A model generated the notes under the pieces. That model saw only the letters and a list, made by a program, of their open reading frames with translations, was not told where the DNA came from and did no database searches. From the NCBI RefSeq assembly GCF_001897285.1, contig NZ_MKSM01000131.1, positions 1-64,000 on the forward strand: 64,000 nt of DNA, in the 5' to 3' direction. Within the stretch, counting starts at the first letter, position 1. Every line of letters begins with the position of its first letter. Source of the stretch: Nitrobacter sp. 62-23 (lineage in GTDB: Bacteria > Pseudomonadota > Alphaproteobacteria > Rhizobiales > Xanthobacteraceae). Shown piece after piece: positions 49,096 through 59,585 of this stretch. The position numbers and the translations under genes are program-made.

Positions 49096-50043
49096 ATGAG
49101 CCACAACCACAATCACGTCGGCGACGGCGTCAGCCGCCGCAAGGTGCTTGAATGCATGACATGGGCCGGCACGGGCGTGCTCTGGACCCTTGCCGGCGGC
49201 GTGCCGCGGTCCCTCGGCATCGTCGGATCGGCGCAAGCCGCCGAAGCATCGGCATCCGCCCTCACCTTCCTGCAGATCAGCGACAGCCATGTCGGCTTCG
49301 ATAAGGCCGCCAACCCGCACGCGCTCGCAACGCTCGAAGAGGCGATCGGCAAGATCAAGACGCTGCCGGCGAAGCCGTCCTTCATGATCCACACCGGCGA
49401 TATCACCCACCTGTCGAAAGCGTCCGAATTCGACGACGCCGAGCGCATCATCTCGCAGTCGCGGCTCGACGTGCACTACGTGCCGGGCGAACACGACTTC
49501 ATCGACGAGGACATTAAACTGTACCGCGAGCGGTATGGCCGCGGCACCAAGGGCGCGGGCTGGTATTCATTCGACGCCAACGGCGTGCACTTCATCGGCC
49601 TCGTCAACGTCGTCGATCTCAAGGCCGGCGGCCTCGGCAACCTCGGCGCGGAGCAACTGGCGTGGCTCGCGGACGACCTGACAGGCCGCTCGAATTCGCA
49701 GCCGATCGTGGTGTTCGCGCATATTCCGCTCTGGAGCGTCTATCCGACCTGGGGCTGGGGCACCGACGACGGCGCGCGGGCGCTCGATCTGCTCAAGAGC
49801 TTCGGCTCGGTGACCGTGTTGAACGGCCACATCCATCAGGTGATGCAGAAGGTCGAAGGCAACGTCACCTTCCATACCGCGCGCTCGACCGCCTTCCTGC
49901 AGCCCGCGCCGGGCACCGCGCCTTCGCCCGGGCCGATGAAGGTCGCCGACGACAAGCTGCGCAGCCTGCTCGGCACCGCCAGCATCATCTTCAAACCCGG
50001 CAAGGAGCGCCTCGCCATCATCGATACGCCGCTGCAAGGCTGA
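49096..50043 (+). CDS. Tat-exported metallophosphoesterase
   Basis: 'SRRKVLECMTWAGTGVLWTLAGG' Tat signal, 'LQISDSHVGF', 'GDITH', 'GEHDF', 'NGHIHQ'. Confidence 0.9.
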   Translation: MSHNHNHVGDGVSRRKVLECMTWAGTGVLWTLAGGVPRSLGIVGSAQAAEASASALTFLQISDSHVGFDKAANPHALATLEEAIGKIKTLPAKPSFMIHTGDITHLSKASEFDDAERIISQSRLDVHYVPGEHDFIDEDIKLYRERYGRGTKGAGWYSFDANGVHFIGLVNVVDLKAGGLGNLGAEQLAWLADDLTGRSNSQPIVVFAHIPLWSVYPTWGWGTDDGARALDLLKSFGSVTVLNGHIHQVMQKVEGNVTFHTARSTAFLQPAPGTAPSPGPMKVADDKLRSLLGTASIIFKPGKERLAIIDTPLQG

Positions 50044-50055
50044 GGATCGCAGATC

Positions 50056-50385
50056 ATGATGTCCCTGAACTTGCGCACAAGCGCCGTCCGGTTGGCAGCG
50101 GCCGCCGCGCTTGCAATGCAAATGTCCGCTGCCCATTGCGAAGAGGCGTCGGTGACGATCGACAACTTCACTTTCGAACCGGCGCAACTGACGGTGAAAG
50201 TCGGCACGACCGTGACATGGACCAACCGTGACGACATTCCGCATACGGTCGTTTCGGCCGGTCAATTCCGCTCCAAGGCGCTGGATACCGACGACAAATA
50301 CTCGTTCACCTTCACCAGCGCCGGCGACTACAAATATTTTTGCTCGTTGCACCCGCACATGGTGGGACTGATCAAGGTTGAGTAA
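50056..50385 (+). CDS. Secreted cupredoxin (plastocyanin/amicyanin-like)
   Basis: 'FTFEPAQLTVKVGTTVTWTNRDDIPHTVVS...FCSLHPHMVG' blue-copper ligands. Confidence 0.92.
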   Translation: MMSLNLRTSAVRLAAAAALAMQMSAAHCEEASVTIDNFTFEPAQLTVKVGTTVTWTNRDDIPHTVVSAGQFRSKALDTDDKYSFTFTSAGDYKYFCSLHPHMVGLIKVE

Positions 50386-50462
50386 CGGCCAAAAGCGAGG
50401 CATCACCTTGGGGCTCAGGCAGCGTCCCGCTGCCGGAGCCCACCCGGCTGCGAACACCACGA

Positions 50463-51025
50463 TGCTGTTTGGCTCACCCGGAGACGATCAGACAAAAGCG
50501 CAGCGCTTTCGCGACGCGGCCCTGCCCTATCTCGACGACGTCTATACTGTCGCGCACTATCTCCTGCGTGATCCCGCCGACGCCGAGGACGCCGTGCAGG
50601 AATGCTATCTGCGCGCGTTGAAGCATTTCGACACTTACCACGGTCCGGCGATGAAGCCGTGGCTGCTCGCGATCCTGCGCAACGTCTGCCATGCGGAATT
50701 CGCCCGCCGCGCCAGGTCGGCCGCAACGGCCATCGATGACCTGCCCGAATGCGCCGAGACCACCGCGCCGCTGTGGCAGGAGACCCAGGACACGCCGGAA
50801 ACGCAGGCGCTGCAAAAACGCGACGCGAACTCAATCCGGCGGATGATCGCAGCACTGCCAGAACCGTTCCACGAGACGTTCGTCCTGCGCGAAATCCAGA
50901 ATCTGTCCTATCGCGAGATCGCCGAGATTGTCGATGCGCCGGTCGGCACCGTCATGTCACGGCTCGCGCGGGCGCGCGCCATGCTGCGGTCGGCATGGCT
51001 CGCGGAAGAGGAGCCATCCAGATGA
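50463..51025 (+). CDS. ECF-type RNA polymerase sigma factor
   Basis: 'DPADAEDAVQECYLRALKHFDTYHG', 'LREIQNLSYREIAEIVDAPVGTVMSRLARARAML'; ORF open from 50378. Confidence 0.92.
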
Positions 51026-51783
51026 CCTGCAATGAAGCTGACATCCTTCTGCACGCGCTGATCGACGACGAACTCGACGCCGGTCACGCACGCGAGGTCG
51101 AAAACCATATCGCCACCTGCGCGCGCTGCACAGCCGCGCTCAAGACTTATCGCGAGATGCATGCTGCTATTGCGGCGGCGGAGATGCGCTTCACTGCGCC
51201 TGCGCACCTGCGCCAGCGGATCGAGGCGGCAATCCCGCAGGCGCGCGGCACCAGCCGCCGCTCGCTGCTTGCGGGTTTCGCCATGGGCTCCGCCGTCTCC
51301 GCGATAGCGGCGACCGGGATCGTCGCGATCGTGCTGCGCAACCACGACGAACAGCGTATCGCCTCCGAGATCGTCTCGGCGCATCTGCGATCGCTGCAGG
51401 CGGGACATCTGACCGACGTGCTCTCGACCGACCAGCACACCGTCAAACCGTGGTTCAACGGGCGGCTCGACGTATCGCCGCCGGTGATCGACCTGACGGC
51501 GCTTGGCTTCACGCTGATCGGTGGACGGCTCGACTATATCGATGGGCGAGCCATCGGCGCGGTCGTCTACAAGCGGCGCGCGCACGTCATCAATCTGTTC
51601 GTCGCGCAGACGCCGAATGCTGGACACAGCGCGGCGCGCACCGAGGATGTGCAGGGCTTCAACATCCGCCGCTGGCGCGACCACGGTCTGAACTTCTGGG
51701 CGGTGAGCGACCTCAACGCCGACGAGCTTGCCGAATTCAGCGACAAATTCGAGAAGGCGATGCAGGCGAACGGGACCGGTTAA
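51022..51783 (+). CDS. Zinc-finger (zf-HC2) transmembrane anti-sigma factor
   Basis: 'CNEADILLHALIDDELDAGHAREVENHIATCARCTAAL' plus one TM; ATGA overlap with the sigma stop. Confidence 0.9.
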   Translation: MTCNEADILLHALIDDELDAGHAREVENHIATCARCTAALKTYREMHAAIAAAEMRFTAPAHLRQRIEAAIPQARGTSRRSLLAGFAMGSAVSAIAATGIVAIVLRNHDEQRIASEIVSAHLRSLQAGHLTDVLSTDQHTVKPWFNGRLDVSPPVIDLTALGFTLIGGRLDYIDGRAIGAVVYKRRAHVINLFVAQTPNAGHSAARTEDVQGFNIRRWRDHGLNFWAVSDLNADELAEFSDKFEKAMQANGTG

Positions 51784-51786
51784 GCA

Positions 51787-53178
51787 TCAGGCCGACTTGC
51801 GGACGGCGTTGTCCATCAGCGTCTTGCCGAGCGACCAGATCGCGCCGGGGACCTGATGGCTTGCGGCGATGACGCTGTCGAACGAGGTCTCGATCCACTT
51901 GCAGTCTTCGTCATTGATGATGAGCGGTGGCAGCAGCTTGATCGTATGGCTGCCGTGACCGGAGACCTGGGTGAGGATCTTGTGATCCTTGAACAGCGGC
52001 ACCGTGATGAGCTGACAGAACAGCCCCTTGTTGGCGGTCTCCAGCAGATTCCACGACGCTCGCAGACGCAGCGATTTCGGCGGCCCGAACTCGATGCCGA
52101 TCATCAACCCCTTGCCACGCACCTCCTTGAGAAGTTCGTAACCCGGCACCATGCGGTCCAGCGCCTGACGCAAATCCTCGCCGCGCCTGGCCGCGTTCTC
52201 GATCAGCTTCTCCGCCTTCAGCACTTCAAGGGTCGCGATGCCGGCCGCCATCGCGAGATCGTTCTTGGCGAAGGTCGAACCGTGCACCACGGCGCGATCC
52301 ATGCGGTTGAAAATCTTGTCGAAGATATGCTTGCGGGTCAGCACCGCGCCGATCGGCACATGGCCGCCGGACAGGGCTTTGGCCAGCAGCACCATGTCGG
52401 GCTCGACGTTCCAGTGCTCGACGGCGAGAAAACGTCCGGTGCGGCCGATGCCGGTCTGAACTTCATCCGCCACCAACAGCGTGCCATATTTCCGACACAG
52501 CGCGGCTGCTCCCGGCAGGAATTCATCGGAGGGCATGTTGACGCCCTTGCCCTGAATCGGTTCGACGATGAAGGCTGCGATCTGCCGCGACGACAGCGCC
52601 TGCTCGAGCGCTGCGAGGTCGTTGAAGGGAACGACAGTGCAGCCGGCCAACAGCGGCTCGAATCCGCCGCGGAAATTCTTGTCATCGGTCAGGGACAGCG
52701 CGCCGTAGGTCAGCCCGTGATAGGCATGATCGCAGTAAACGATGCCGGTCCGCCCCGTGGCGACGCGCGCGAACTTGATCGCGGCCTCGACGCTCTCCGC
52801 CCCCGAATTGGCAAAAAAGACCTTGTCCAGATAGGGAACATGAGCAAGCAGCCGCTCGGCCAGAACGCCGGCCAGCGTCGAGACGTCCATCTGCACGAGA
52901 TTGGGCAAATCGCTGTCGAGGACGCTTTTCAGGGCCTCCCGCAGCACGGGATGGTTCCGTCCAATCGCAAAAACGCCAAATCCGCTGAGTAAGTCGAGGT
53001 AGCGGGCGCCGTCGCGATCCACCAGATATTGACCGTGACCGCTCTGGAAACCGACGTCATAGCCGATGGTCTTGAGAACCCTGACGAGCTGTTCATTGAG
53101 ATGGCGGACATGCATCGCGCTGCGTTGCGCCTGCCGTTCCACAAACATCTCGGAAACGTCTAGATTTGGATATAGCAT
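51787..53178 (-). CDS. hpnO: Hopanoid aminotransferase HpnO-like (class III)
   Basis: 'YLDLLSGFGVFAIGRNHP', 'FANSGAESVEAAIKFARVATGR', 'LVADEVQTGIGRTGRFLAVEHW'; adjacent to hopanoid genes. Confidence 0.85.
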   Translation of the reverse strand: MLYPNLDVSEMFVERQAQRSAMHVRHLNEQLVRVLKTIGYDVGFQSGHGQYLVDRDGARYLDLLSGFGVFAIGRNHPVLREALKSVLDSDLPNLVQMDVSTLAGVLAERLLAHVPYLDKVFFANSGAESVEAAIKFARVATGRTGIVYCDHAYHGLTYGALSLTDDKNFRGGFEPLLAGCTVVPFNDLAALEQALSSRQIAAFIVEPIQGKGVNMPSDEFLPGAAALCRKYGTLLVADEVQTGIGRTGRFLAVEHWNVEPDMVLLAKALSGGHVPIGAVLTRKHIFDKIFNRMDRAVVHGSTFAKNDLAMAAGIATLEVLKAEKLIENAARRGEDLRQALDRMVPGYELLKEVRGKGLMIGIEFGPPKSLRLRASWNLLETANKGLFCQLITVPLFKDHKILTQVSGHGSHTIKLLPPLIINDEDCKWIETSFDSVIAASHQVPGAIWSLGKTLMDNAVRKSA

Positions 53179-53307
53179 CCGCTACATACTTCGGTTGATG
53201 GCGGTTTCGTCAACTGAAAAGCATGAATCCACAATTTGACTTTTCGACTCATCCCCGGCCCACTTAAGCACAGGCTTGAAGATATGTTTCAGCGTCCAGA
53301 ACATGCC

Positions 53308-54012
53308 ATGCGTACTTTAAATTATTGCAGGATTCTCGCCACTGCCTCTGTCGTCGCAGCGGCGCTGGTGACGGCGGGATTCGAGTCGGCCAAAGCGAGC
53401 GATCCGACCGGCGACTGGCGCGTTGCCGACGGCGTCGCCAATATTCGCGTTGCCGAATGCAATGGCGCGATGTGGGGAGTCGTCTCCTGGGAAAAACAGC
53501 CCGGCGGCGTCGATCAGAACAATCCGGACGCCTCGAAAAGGAGCCGCCCGACGCTCGGAATGCCAATTCTTCTGGATATGAAAAAGAAGAAGCCCGAGAA
53601 GGAGGAGTGGGACGGTCAGGTCTATAATGCCAAGGACGGCAAAACCTATGAGTCCTCGATCAAGCTGACATCGCCGGATCAACTCGAGATCGAAGGCTGC
53701 GTGCTCGGTATCCTGTGCGGCGGCGAGACATGGACCCGCGTAGCGGGTCCGATTCCCAGCAGTCCGTCCAACAATCCTGCTGCTGCCAGCCCCGCCCACG
53801 CTGCCGCCAGCCCTGCCCACGCTGCCGCCAAAGGCGCAGCAAAATCGGGCACGGCACCGAAAGCAGGCATGGCAAAGACCAACTCGCCGAAGGCACAGGC
53901 AAAGACCACCGGTCAGAAGACAGCCACCGCCGCGACCCCGGATGATCCCGTGGGCGATATCTGTCTACTTCCCGACATTGCGGGGGCGGCCCATGAGGGC
54001 GGGCTGAAATAG
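53308..54012 (+). CDS. Secreted DUF2147-type protein
   Basis: 'PTGDWRVADGVANIRVAECNGAMWGVVSWEK...GKTYESSIKLTSPDQLEIEGCVLGILCGGETWTRV'. Confidence 0.85.
   Translation: MRTLNYCRILATASVVAAALVTAGFESAKASDPTGDWRVADGVANIRVAECNGAMWGVVSWEKQPGGVDQNNPDASKRSRPTLGMPILLDMKKKKPEKEEWDGQVYNAKDGKTYESSIKLTSPDQLEIEGCVLGILCGGETWTRVAGPIPSSPSNNPAAASPAHAAASPAHAAAKGAAKSGTAPKAGMAKTNSPKAQAKTTGQKTATAATPDDPVGDICLLPDIAGAAHEGGLK
53785..53826 (+). repeat. 2 x 21-bp in-frame tandem repeat (ASPAHAA)
   Basis: gccagccccgcccacgctgcc gccagccctgcccacgctgcc. Confidence 0.8.
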
Positions 54013-56550
54013 CAGCACTGCTGCGAGCGTGGTGACGAGCGACAGCGCCAGCAGCTTGCCCATGCTCGCCGTACCCGGATGGCTCGACAGCCACAGGCTG
54101 CCGAACGCGGTCGCGGTGGTCAGCGCGCTGAAGAAGATCGCCCGTGTCAGGCTCGATTGCAGCAGATTCGTCCTGCCGGAACGCCAGGCGGTGACGTAGT
54201 ATATCTTGAACGCCACGCCGACGCCGAGCAGCAACGGCAGCGCGACGATGTTGGCGAAGTTGAGCGGAAGCCCGATCAGGACGCAGATCTCCAGCGTCAC
54301 CGCCCCCGCGACCAGCAAGGGCACCAGCGTCAGCAATACGTCGGTGATTCGGCGCAACGCCAGCCAGAGCAGAATGCTGATCGAGATCAGGGCCCACAGT
54401 CCCGCCTCGATAAATGCCTTTACGATGGTGTCGCCGGATTTGAGAATCGATACCGGTCCGCCGATCGCGGTCGGCTCGGCGGCGAGCACGGCGCTGGCAA
54501 ACTTGCGCAGCGTATCATTGTTGTCCGGATCGCCGCGCGGCAACGCTTCGACACGCATGACGCCGTCGCTCTTCCAGAGCTTCACGAAATCCGGCGGCAG
54601 GGATTTCAGGCTGATCGGTTCAGCCTTCAATGAGTCGCGAATCTGCTCGAACATCAGCTTGAGCGGTTCGACGAACATGGCCTGAACCTTCTCGCGCGTC
54701 GCCTCGTTCGACTCGGCCAACCGGGTGAGGTCGTCGGCCAGTCGCTTCGCGGCCGCAGCGCCCGGCCCCTGATTGCCACCGGCGGCCTTGCGCAGGCTGT
54801 CGGCGGCCTCCTTCAGCGCGCTGACATTCTCCTCATCGGAGGGCGGCGGGTCGAGCGAATCCGGATTGAGCGCGGGACCGAGAACCTTGGCGCCCTGCGC
54901 GATCAGCTTGAGCTTCTCCGGCTGGTCGGCGGGGACAAAGCTGTCGAGCCCCCTGGTGCGTGCGACTTCCGGCAGCTTGGCGAGCCGGGCCTCGACCTGC
55001 TTTGCTTCCTGCTCGGACTTGACCATCACGTTGATGGCGTTCGCGCCGGTCTCCGGATCTTTCCGCAAATCCAGGTACGTTGCGATCGATTCGACTTTTG
55101 CGCTCCTCAGGTGAATCGGATTGAAATCGAAACGCAGGAAGTAGAGCGCGGGTGATCCGAGAATCACGACTGCGAGCGTACCCACGATGATCGCCACGCG
55201 ATGCTTTTCGAGGAAATGATCGAGCGGCGCCAGAAATGCGTAGCCGACCGGATCTTTTTCACCAGGCGGATTCAGAAGACGCAGCAACGCCGGAAGCACG
55301 GTGATGCTTGCGAAAAAGGCGACCAGCATGCCGACGCCGGCGATCTTGCCGAGTTCCGAAACGCCCTTGTAATCGGTCGGCAGGAACGACAGGAACCCCG
55401 CCGCGGTCGCCATCGCCGCCAGCGACAGCGGCACCGCCGAACGCTTCGCTGCTATCAGCAGCGCCGCTTGCAGATCGTTGGTCTTGAAGCGTTCGGAGCG
55501 GTAGCGGACGCTGTACTGGATGCCGAAATCGACGCCCAGCCCGACAAACAGAACGGCGAACGCGATCGACAGAAGATTGAGCGATGTCACCATCATGAGG
55601 CCGAGCGCCGTCGTGATCGCGAGCCCGATGAACAGCGTCACGAACACCGCGAAGATGATCTTTGGCGAGCGCAGCGCCAGCCAGAGAATCACCAGCACCA
55701 CCAGCACCGTGCCGATGCCGTTGACGACCGCGCCCTCCTGCACGGTGGCGAATTCCTCGTTGGCTATCGGAACCGGCCCGGTCAGGCGGACGCGGGCGCC
55801 GAACTTGCCGGCGATATCCAGATCAGTGGCGGCCTGGCGGATCGCGTCGGTGGCGTCCTTGCCGGGTTCCAGCGCGTTGAAATCGAGGTACGGCTTGACC
55901 TGGATCAGCACGCGCCTATCGGAATCGGTCAGCGGCTTGTCGCTGGCCAGTTCCCGCCAGGAAAAAAAGCCACTCCCCTTGGTCAGGACATCCTCAATGC
56001 TCTGGGAGATCAGGGAGAACGGCCGCGCCGTGCTGTCCAGCGCGAACTGACCCCGCTTCAGGCCGACAAGCGCCGTTTCGAGCGCCCCCGTCAGCCCGCG
56101 CAAGCTCGGGTCGCCGGCCATGATCTCAACAAGCGGCGCGGCCTCGCTGAATTGACCGGTGATCTGCCTGACCTCGTCGGTCGGCAGAAAAAGCAGGCCG
56201 TTTCGCTCAAAAAACGGCCCGCCGCCGAGCTGCTGAACGGCTTCGAAATGATTGTGGTCGCTGGCGAGCTTCGCCGTCAGCATGGCGCCGGCGGCCCCGG
56301 CAAACTCCGCAGTCGGAGCCTCCACGACCGCAAGGATCAGCCTTTCCTGGTCGAACGCCTTCTCAAAAGCGATGTCACGCTTCCGCCAGTCCAGATCTGG
56401 TGAGATCAACCTATTGATATCAGTGTTGATTTCAAAATTTCGCGCCGTATAGACAACCGCTCCGGCCGCCAGCACGATCGCAATCAACGCAGTAGCCCAA
56501 GCAAATCGTGTGCAAGTTTTAACGATTGAAACAACAATACCTGTCAGCAC
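53965..56550 (-). CDS. hpnN: Hopanoid-associated RND transporter HpnN
   Basis: RND/MMPL architecture, 'FVGLGVDFGIQYSVRYRSER', large size; start taken at GTG 56550 (ORF from 56655). Confidence 0.9.
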   Translation of the reverse strand: MLTGIVVSIVKTCTRFAWATALIAIVLAAGAVVYTARNFEINTDINRLISPDLDWRKRDIAFEKAFDQERLILAVVEAPTAEFAGAAGAMLTAKLASDHNHFEAVQQLGGGPFFERNGLLFLPTDEVRQITGQFSEAAPLVEIMAGDPSLRGLTGALETALVGLKRGQFALDSTARPFSLISQSIEDVLTKGSGFFSWRELASDKPLTDSDRRVLIQVKPYLDFNALEPGKDATDAIRQAATDLDIAGKFGARVRLTGPVPIANEEFATVQEGAVVNGIGTVLVVLVILWLALRSPKIIFAVFVTLFIGLAITTALGLMMVTSLNLLSIAFAVLFVGLGVDFGIQYSVRYRSERFKTNDLQAALLIAAKRSAVPLSLAAMATAAGFLSFLPTDYKGVSELGKIAGVGMLVAFFASITVLPALLRLLNPPGEKDPVGYAFLAPLDHFLEKHRVAIIVGTLAVVILGSPALYFLRFDFNPIHLRSAKVESIATYLDLRKDPETGANAINVMVKSEQEAKQVEARLAKLPEVARTRGLDSFVPADQPEKLKLIAQGAKVLGPALNPDSLDPPPSDEENVSALKEAADSLRKAAGGNQGPGAAAAKRLADDLTRLAESNEATREKVQAMFVEPLKLMFEQIRDSLKAEPISLKSLPPDFVKLWKSDGVMRVEALPRGDPDNNDTLRKFASAVLAAEPTAIGGPVSILKSGDTIVKAFIEAGLWALISISILLWLALRRITDVLLTLVPLLVAGAVTLEICVLIGLPLNFANIVALPLLLGVGVAFKIYYVTAWRSGRTNLLQSSLTRAIFFSALTTATAFGSLWLSSHPGTASMGKLLALSLVTTLAAVLLFQPALMGRPRNVGK

Positions 56551-56987
56551 ATTCTTTCTTTCTGCTACCGCTATACGTAAAAGGCACGGAATCCCGGCCT
56601 GATTCTTTGCCTGATCTAGTGGTTTTGTACCCTCTTGTCTCGGAAAAGTGGCCACAGTTTTGATCGGGGATGGTTTGCCAGACGATTTGAATGCCTCATG
56701 TCCGGGCGCCTTGTTATAGGCCGCCTTGCGGATGACAAAGTGACGAACAGGTGAGGGTTCCGGCCAAGACCTGTATCATAATACCTGAAGCGCGCATTTC
56801 GGCACGGTTGCGCCGGCTGACTCCCGCAGCTTTGCGGCGTCCTGCCTCTGTAGGCTGCGCAAGTCATGGCGAGTTCCCCGGATCACCCGTGAGATTAAAC
56901 ACCTGTGACTTTTCTTGATGACATATGTGATTTTAAGAAGAAAACGTTCGGACTATATGGAGTTAGATATCATGCATAAGGTGCAAA

Positions 56988-57932
56988 TTGACTGACGTTC
57001 GCCCAATTGAAATCCTTCTGGCACAACCGCGCGGGTTCTGCGCAGGCGTCGTGCGCGCGATTGACATCGTGGAGCGCGCGCTGGAGAAGTATGGGCCGCC
57101 CGTCTACGTCCGCCACGAGATCGTACACAACAAATACGTGGTCGAGAGCCTCAAGAACAAAGGCGCAATCTTCGTCGAGGATCTGTCCGAGGTTCCGCCG
57201 AAAGCCGTCACCGTATTCAGTGCTCACGGCGTTGCGCGCAGCGTGGAAGAAGAGGCCGCCACGCGCGGTCTGCCCGTGCTCAACGCGACCTGTCCGCTCG
57301 TCAGCAAGGTCCACAACCAGGGCAAGCGCTACGTGTCCAAGGGACGGACCCTGATTCTGATCGGCCACGCCGGCCATCCCGAGGTCGAGGGAACCATGGG
57401 GCAGGTTCCCGGTCCCGTTTTTCTGGTCCAGGACGTCGACGACGTCGCGGCCCTGACCTTGCCCGCCGACACGCCGGTCGCCTACATCACGCAGACGACG
57501 CTCAGCGTCGACGACACCAGGGACATCATTTTCGCGCTCCAGCGACGTTTTACGGATATCCAGGGTCCCGATACACGGGATATCTGCTATGCAACACAAA
57601 ACCGGCAATCTGCGGTAAGAGATCTCAGCAAGCTGGTGGATGTCATCCTTGTCGTCGGAGCAACCAACAGTTCGAACTCGAACCGGCTGCGCGAGATCGG
57701 CACCGAAGTCGGCGTTGCAAGTTATCTCATCTCCGACGGAAGCGAACTCAACGCGGAGTGGGTGAAGGACGCGAAAACCGTGGGCATCACCGCGGGCGCA
57801 TCGGCGCCGGAAGTGCTTGTCGACGACGTCATCGAGGCCATGAGGCGCATAGCACCGGTGGCCGTCTCGGTGCTGCCGGGGCGCGAAGAAAACATCGAAT
57901 TCCGGCTTCCATCTGAACTCACCTCAGCCTGA
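56988..57932 (+). CDS. ispH: 4-hydroxy-3-methylbut-2-enyl diphosphate reductase
   Basis: '[23 protein letters not shown]', '[24 protein letters not shown]', '[16 protein letters not shown]'; TTG start. Confidence 0.97.
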   Translation: MTDVRPIEILLAQPRGFCAGVVRAIDIVERALEKYGPPVYVRHEIVHNKYVVESLKNKGAIFVEDLSEVPPKAVTVFSAHGVARSVEEEAATRGLPVLNATCPLVSKVHNQGKRYVSKGRTLILIGHAGHPEVEGTMGQVPGPVFLVQDVDDVAALTLPADTPVAYITQTTLSVDDTRDIIFALQRRFTDIQGPDTRDICYATQNRQSAVRDLSKLVDVILVVGATNSSNSNRLREIGTEVGVASYLISDGSELNAEWVKDAKTVGITAGASAPEVLVDDVIEAMRRIAPVAVSVLPGREENIEFRLPSELTSA

Positions 57933-57972
57933 TCCCTTCAAATTTCAGCTGGTAACACCAGAGAGAACACTT

Positions 57973-59145
57973 GTGATGGCAATACCATTTTTTAAGGAAC
58001 TGAAGATCGGCGGTTATCTGATTAAGCAGAAGCTGAGGGGCCGCAAGCGCTATCCGCTCGTGCTGATGCTCGAGCCGCTGTTCCGCTGCAATCTCGCCTG
58101 CGCCGGATGCGGCAAGATCGACTATCCCGATGCGATCCTCAACCGCCGCATGACCGCCCAGGAATGCTGGGACGCGGCTGAGGAATGCGGGGCGCCGATG
58201 GTCGCCATCCCCGGCGGCGAGCCGCTGATCCACAAGGAGATCGGCGAGATCGTGCGCGGACTTGTCGCGCGCAAGAAGTTCGTCTCGCTCTGCACCAACG
58301 CGCTGCTCTTGGAGAAGAAGCTCGATCTGTTCGAGCCTTCGCCCTACCTGTTCTTTTCGGTCCATCTCGATGGCCTGAAGGAACACCACGACAAGTCGGT
58401 GTGTCAGGCGGGCGTGTTCGACCGCGCGGTCTCCGCGATCAAGGCGGCAAAGGCGCGCGGCTTCACCGTCAACGTCAACTGCACGGTGTTCGACGGCTAT
58501 CCGGCCGAGGACATCGCGGCCTTCCTCGACTTCTGCGAGGAACTCGGCGTCGGCGTTTCGATCTCGCCCGGCTATGCCTATGAGCGCGCGCCGGATCAGG
58601 AACACTTCCTGAACCGGACCAAGACCAAGAAACTGTTCCGCGATGTGTTCGCGCTCGGCAAGGGCAAGAAGTGGAACTTCATGCACTCCGGCCTGTTCCT
58701 CGACTTTCTGGCCGGCAATCAGGAATATCATTGCACGCCGTGGGGGATGCCCGCGCGCAACATCTTCGGCTGGCAAAAGCCCTGCTACCTGCTCGGCGAG
58801 GGCTACACCAAGACATTCAAGGAGCTGATGGAGACCACCGATTGGGACTCCTACGGCACCGGCAAGTATGAAAAGTGCGCCAACTGCATGGCGCATTGCG
58901 GTTATGAGCCGACCGCGGCCACCGCCGCGCTGAACAATCCGCTCAAGACGATGTGGGTGGCGCTGCGCGGCGTCCGGACCACGGGTCCGATGGCGCCCGA
59001 GATAGACCTCTCCAAGCAGCGCCCGGCGCAGTATATTTTTGCCGAACAAGTGCAGAAGAAGCTGTCCGAGATCCGCAAGGACGAGGCCGCGGCTACCGCC
59101 GCCAAGCAAGCGGCCAAGGAGCAGAAGGCCTCCACCGCAGCTTGA
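57973..59145 (+). CDS. hpnH: Adenosyl-hopene transferase HpnH (radical SAM)
   Basis: Radical SAM 'FRCNLACAGCGKIDYP', 'PGGEPLIHKEIGEIVRGL'; hopanoid context. Confidence 0.96.
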   Translation: MMAIPFFKELKIGGYLIKQKLRGRKRYPLVLMLEPLFRCNLACAGCGKIDYPDAILNRRMTAQECWDAAEECGAPMVAIPGGEPLIHKEIGEIVRGLVARKKFVSLCTNALLLEKKLDLFEPSPYLFFSVHLDGLKEHHDKSVCQAGVFDRAVSAIKAAKARGFTVNVNCTVFDGYPAEDIAAFLDFCEELGVGVSISPGYAYERAPDQEHFLNRTKTKKLFRDVFALGKGKKWNFMHSGLFLDFLAGNQEYHCTPWGMPARNIFGWQKPCYLLGEGYTKTFKELMETTDWDSYGTGKYEKCANCMAHCGYEPTAATAALNNPLKTMWVALRGVRTTGPMAPEIDLSKQRPAQYIFAEQVQKKLSEIRKDEAAATAAKQAAKEQKASTAA

Positions 59146-59269
59146 GCGCGACGACCTGCGGGGGTCGACGCGTCAAAGGTGTCGCGTCACAGGTGCCTGA
59201 TACGACAATGGCGCTGGAGATCGTCTCTCCGGCGCCATCATCTTTTTCAGAAACAAAAATGCAGAATCA

Positions 59270-59382
59270 GAGCCTTTCCACTTCTGATGGAATTTAAAGG
59301 CTTGGCTCTATGTTTTTGATTTGACGCGCTTCTTTGCGCAAACAGGCGGGTCAAGCCCGAGGACGTGCCTCGCTAAAAACGC
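59270..59382 (+). repeat. Dispersed repeat family A, copy 5 (diverged)
   Basis: 'agagcctttccacttctgatggaatttaaaggcttggctctatgtttttgatttgacgcgcttctttgcgc...cgggtcaagcccgagg'. Confidence 0.7.
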
Positions 59383-59385
59383 GAT

Positions 59386-59483
59386 AGAGTCTGTTTCAAC
59401 TGCGTTGAATTAGACTCCTCGCTTATCTTTTTGTTTGAGCATCATCTTTTCCGAAAATGGTTTCCACTTTTCGGGATCATGCC
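59386..59483 (-). repeat. Dispersed repeat family B, copy 4
   Basis: 'agagtctgtttcaactgcgttgaattagactcctcgcttatctttttgtttgagcatcatcttttccgaaaatggtttccacttttcgggatcatgc'. Confidence 0.8.
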
Positions 59484-59484
59484 T

Positions 59485-59585
59485 AGAGCCTTGCCGCTTC
59501 TGATGGAATCAGAAGCTGGCTCTATGATTTTGATTCAACACGTTTTCTCACGCGAACAGGCCCCTACTTCGGCCGAAAACGCTCT
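59485..59585 (+). repeat. Dispersed repeat family A, copy 6
   Basis: 'agagccttgccgcttctgatggaatcagaagctggctctatgattttgattcaacacgttttctcacgcgaacagg...gaaaacgctct'. Confidence 0.8.

Noticed and set aside
56617-56660. 'ctagtggttttgtaccctcttgtc' as a third CTAG-type palindrome
   Set aside because: Only the first few bases match and no complementary arm was found nearby.
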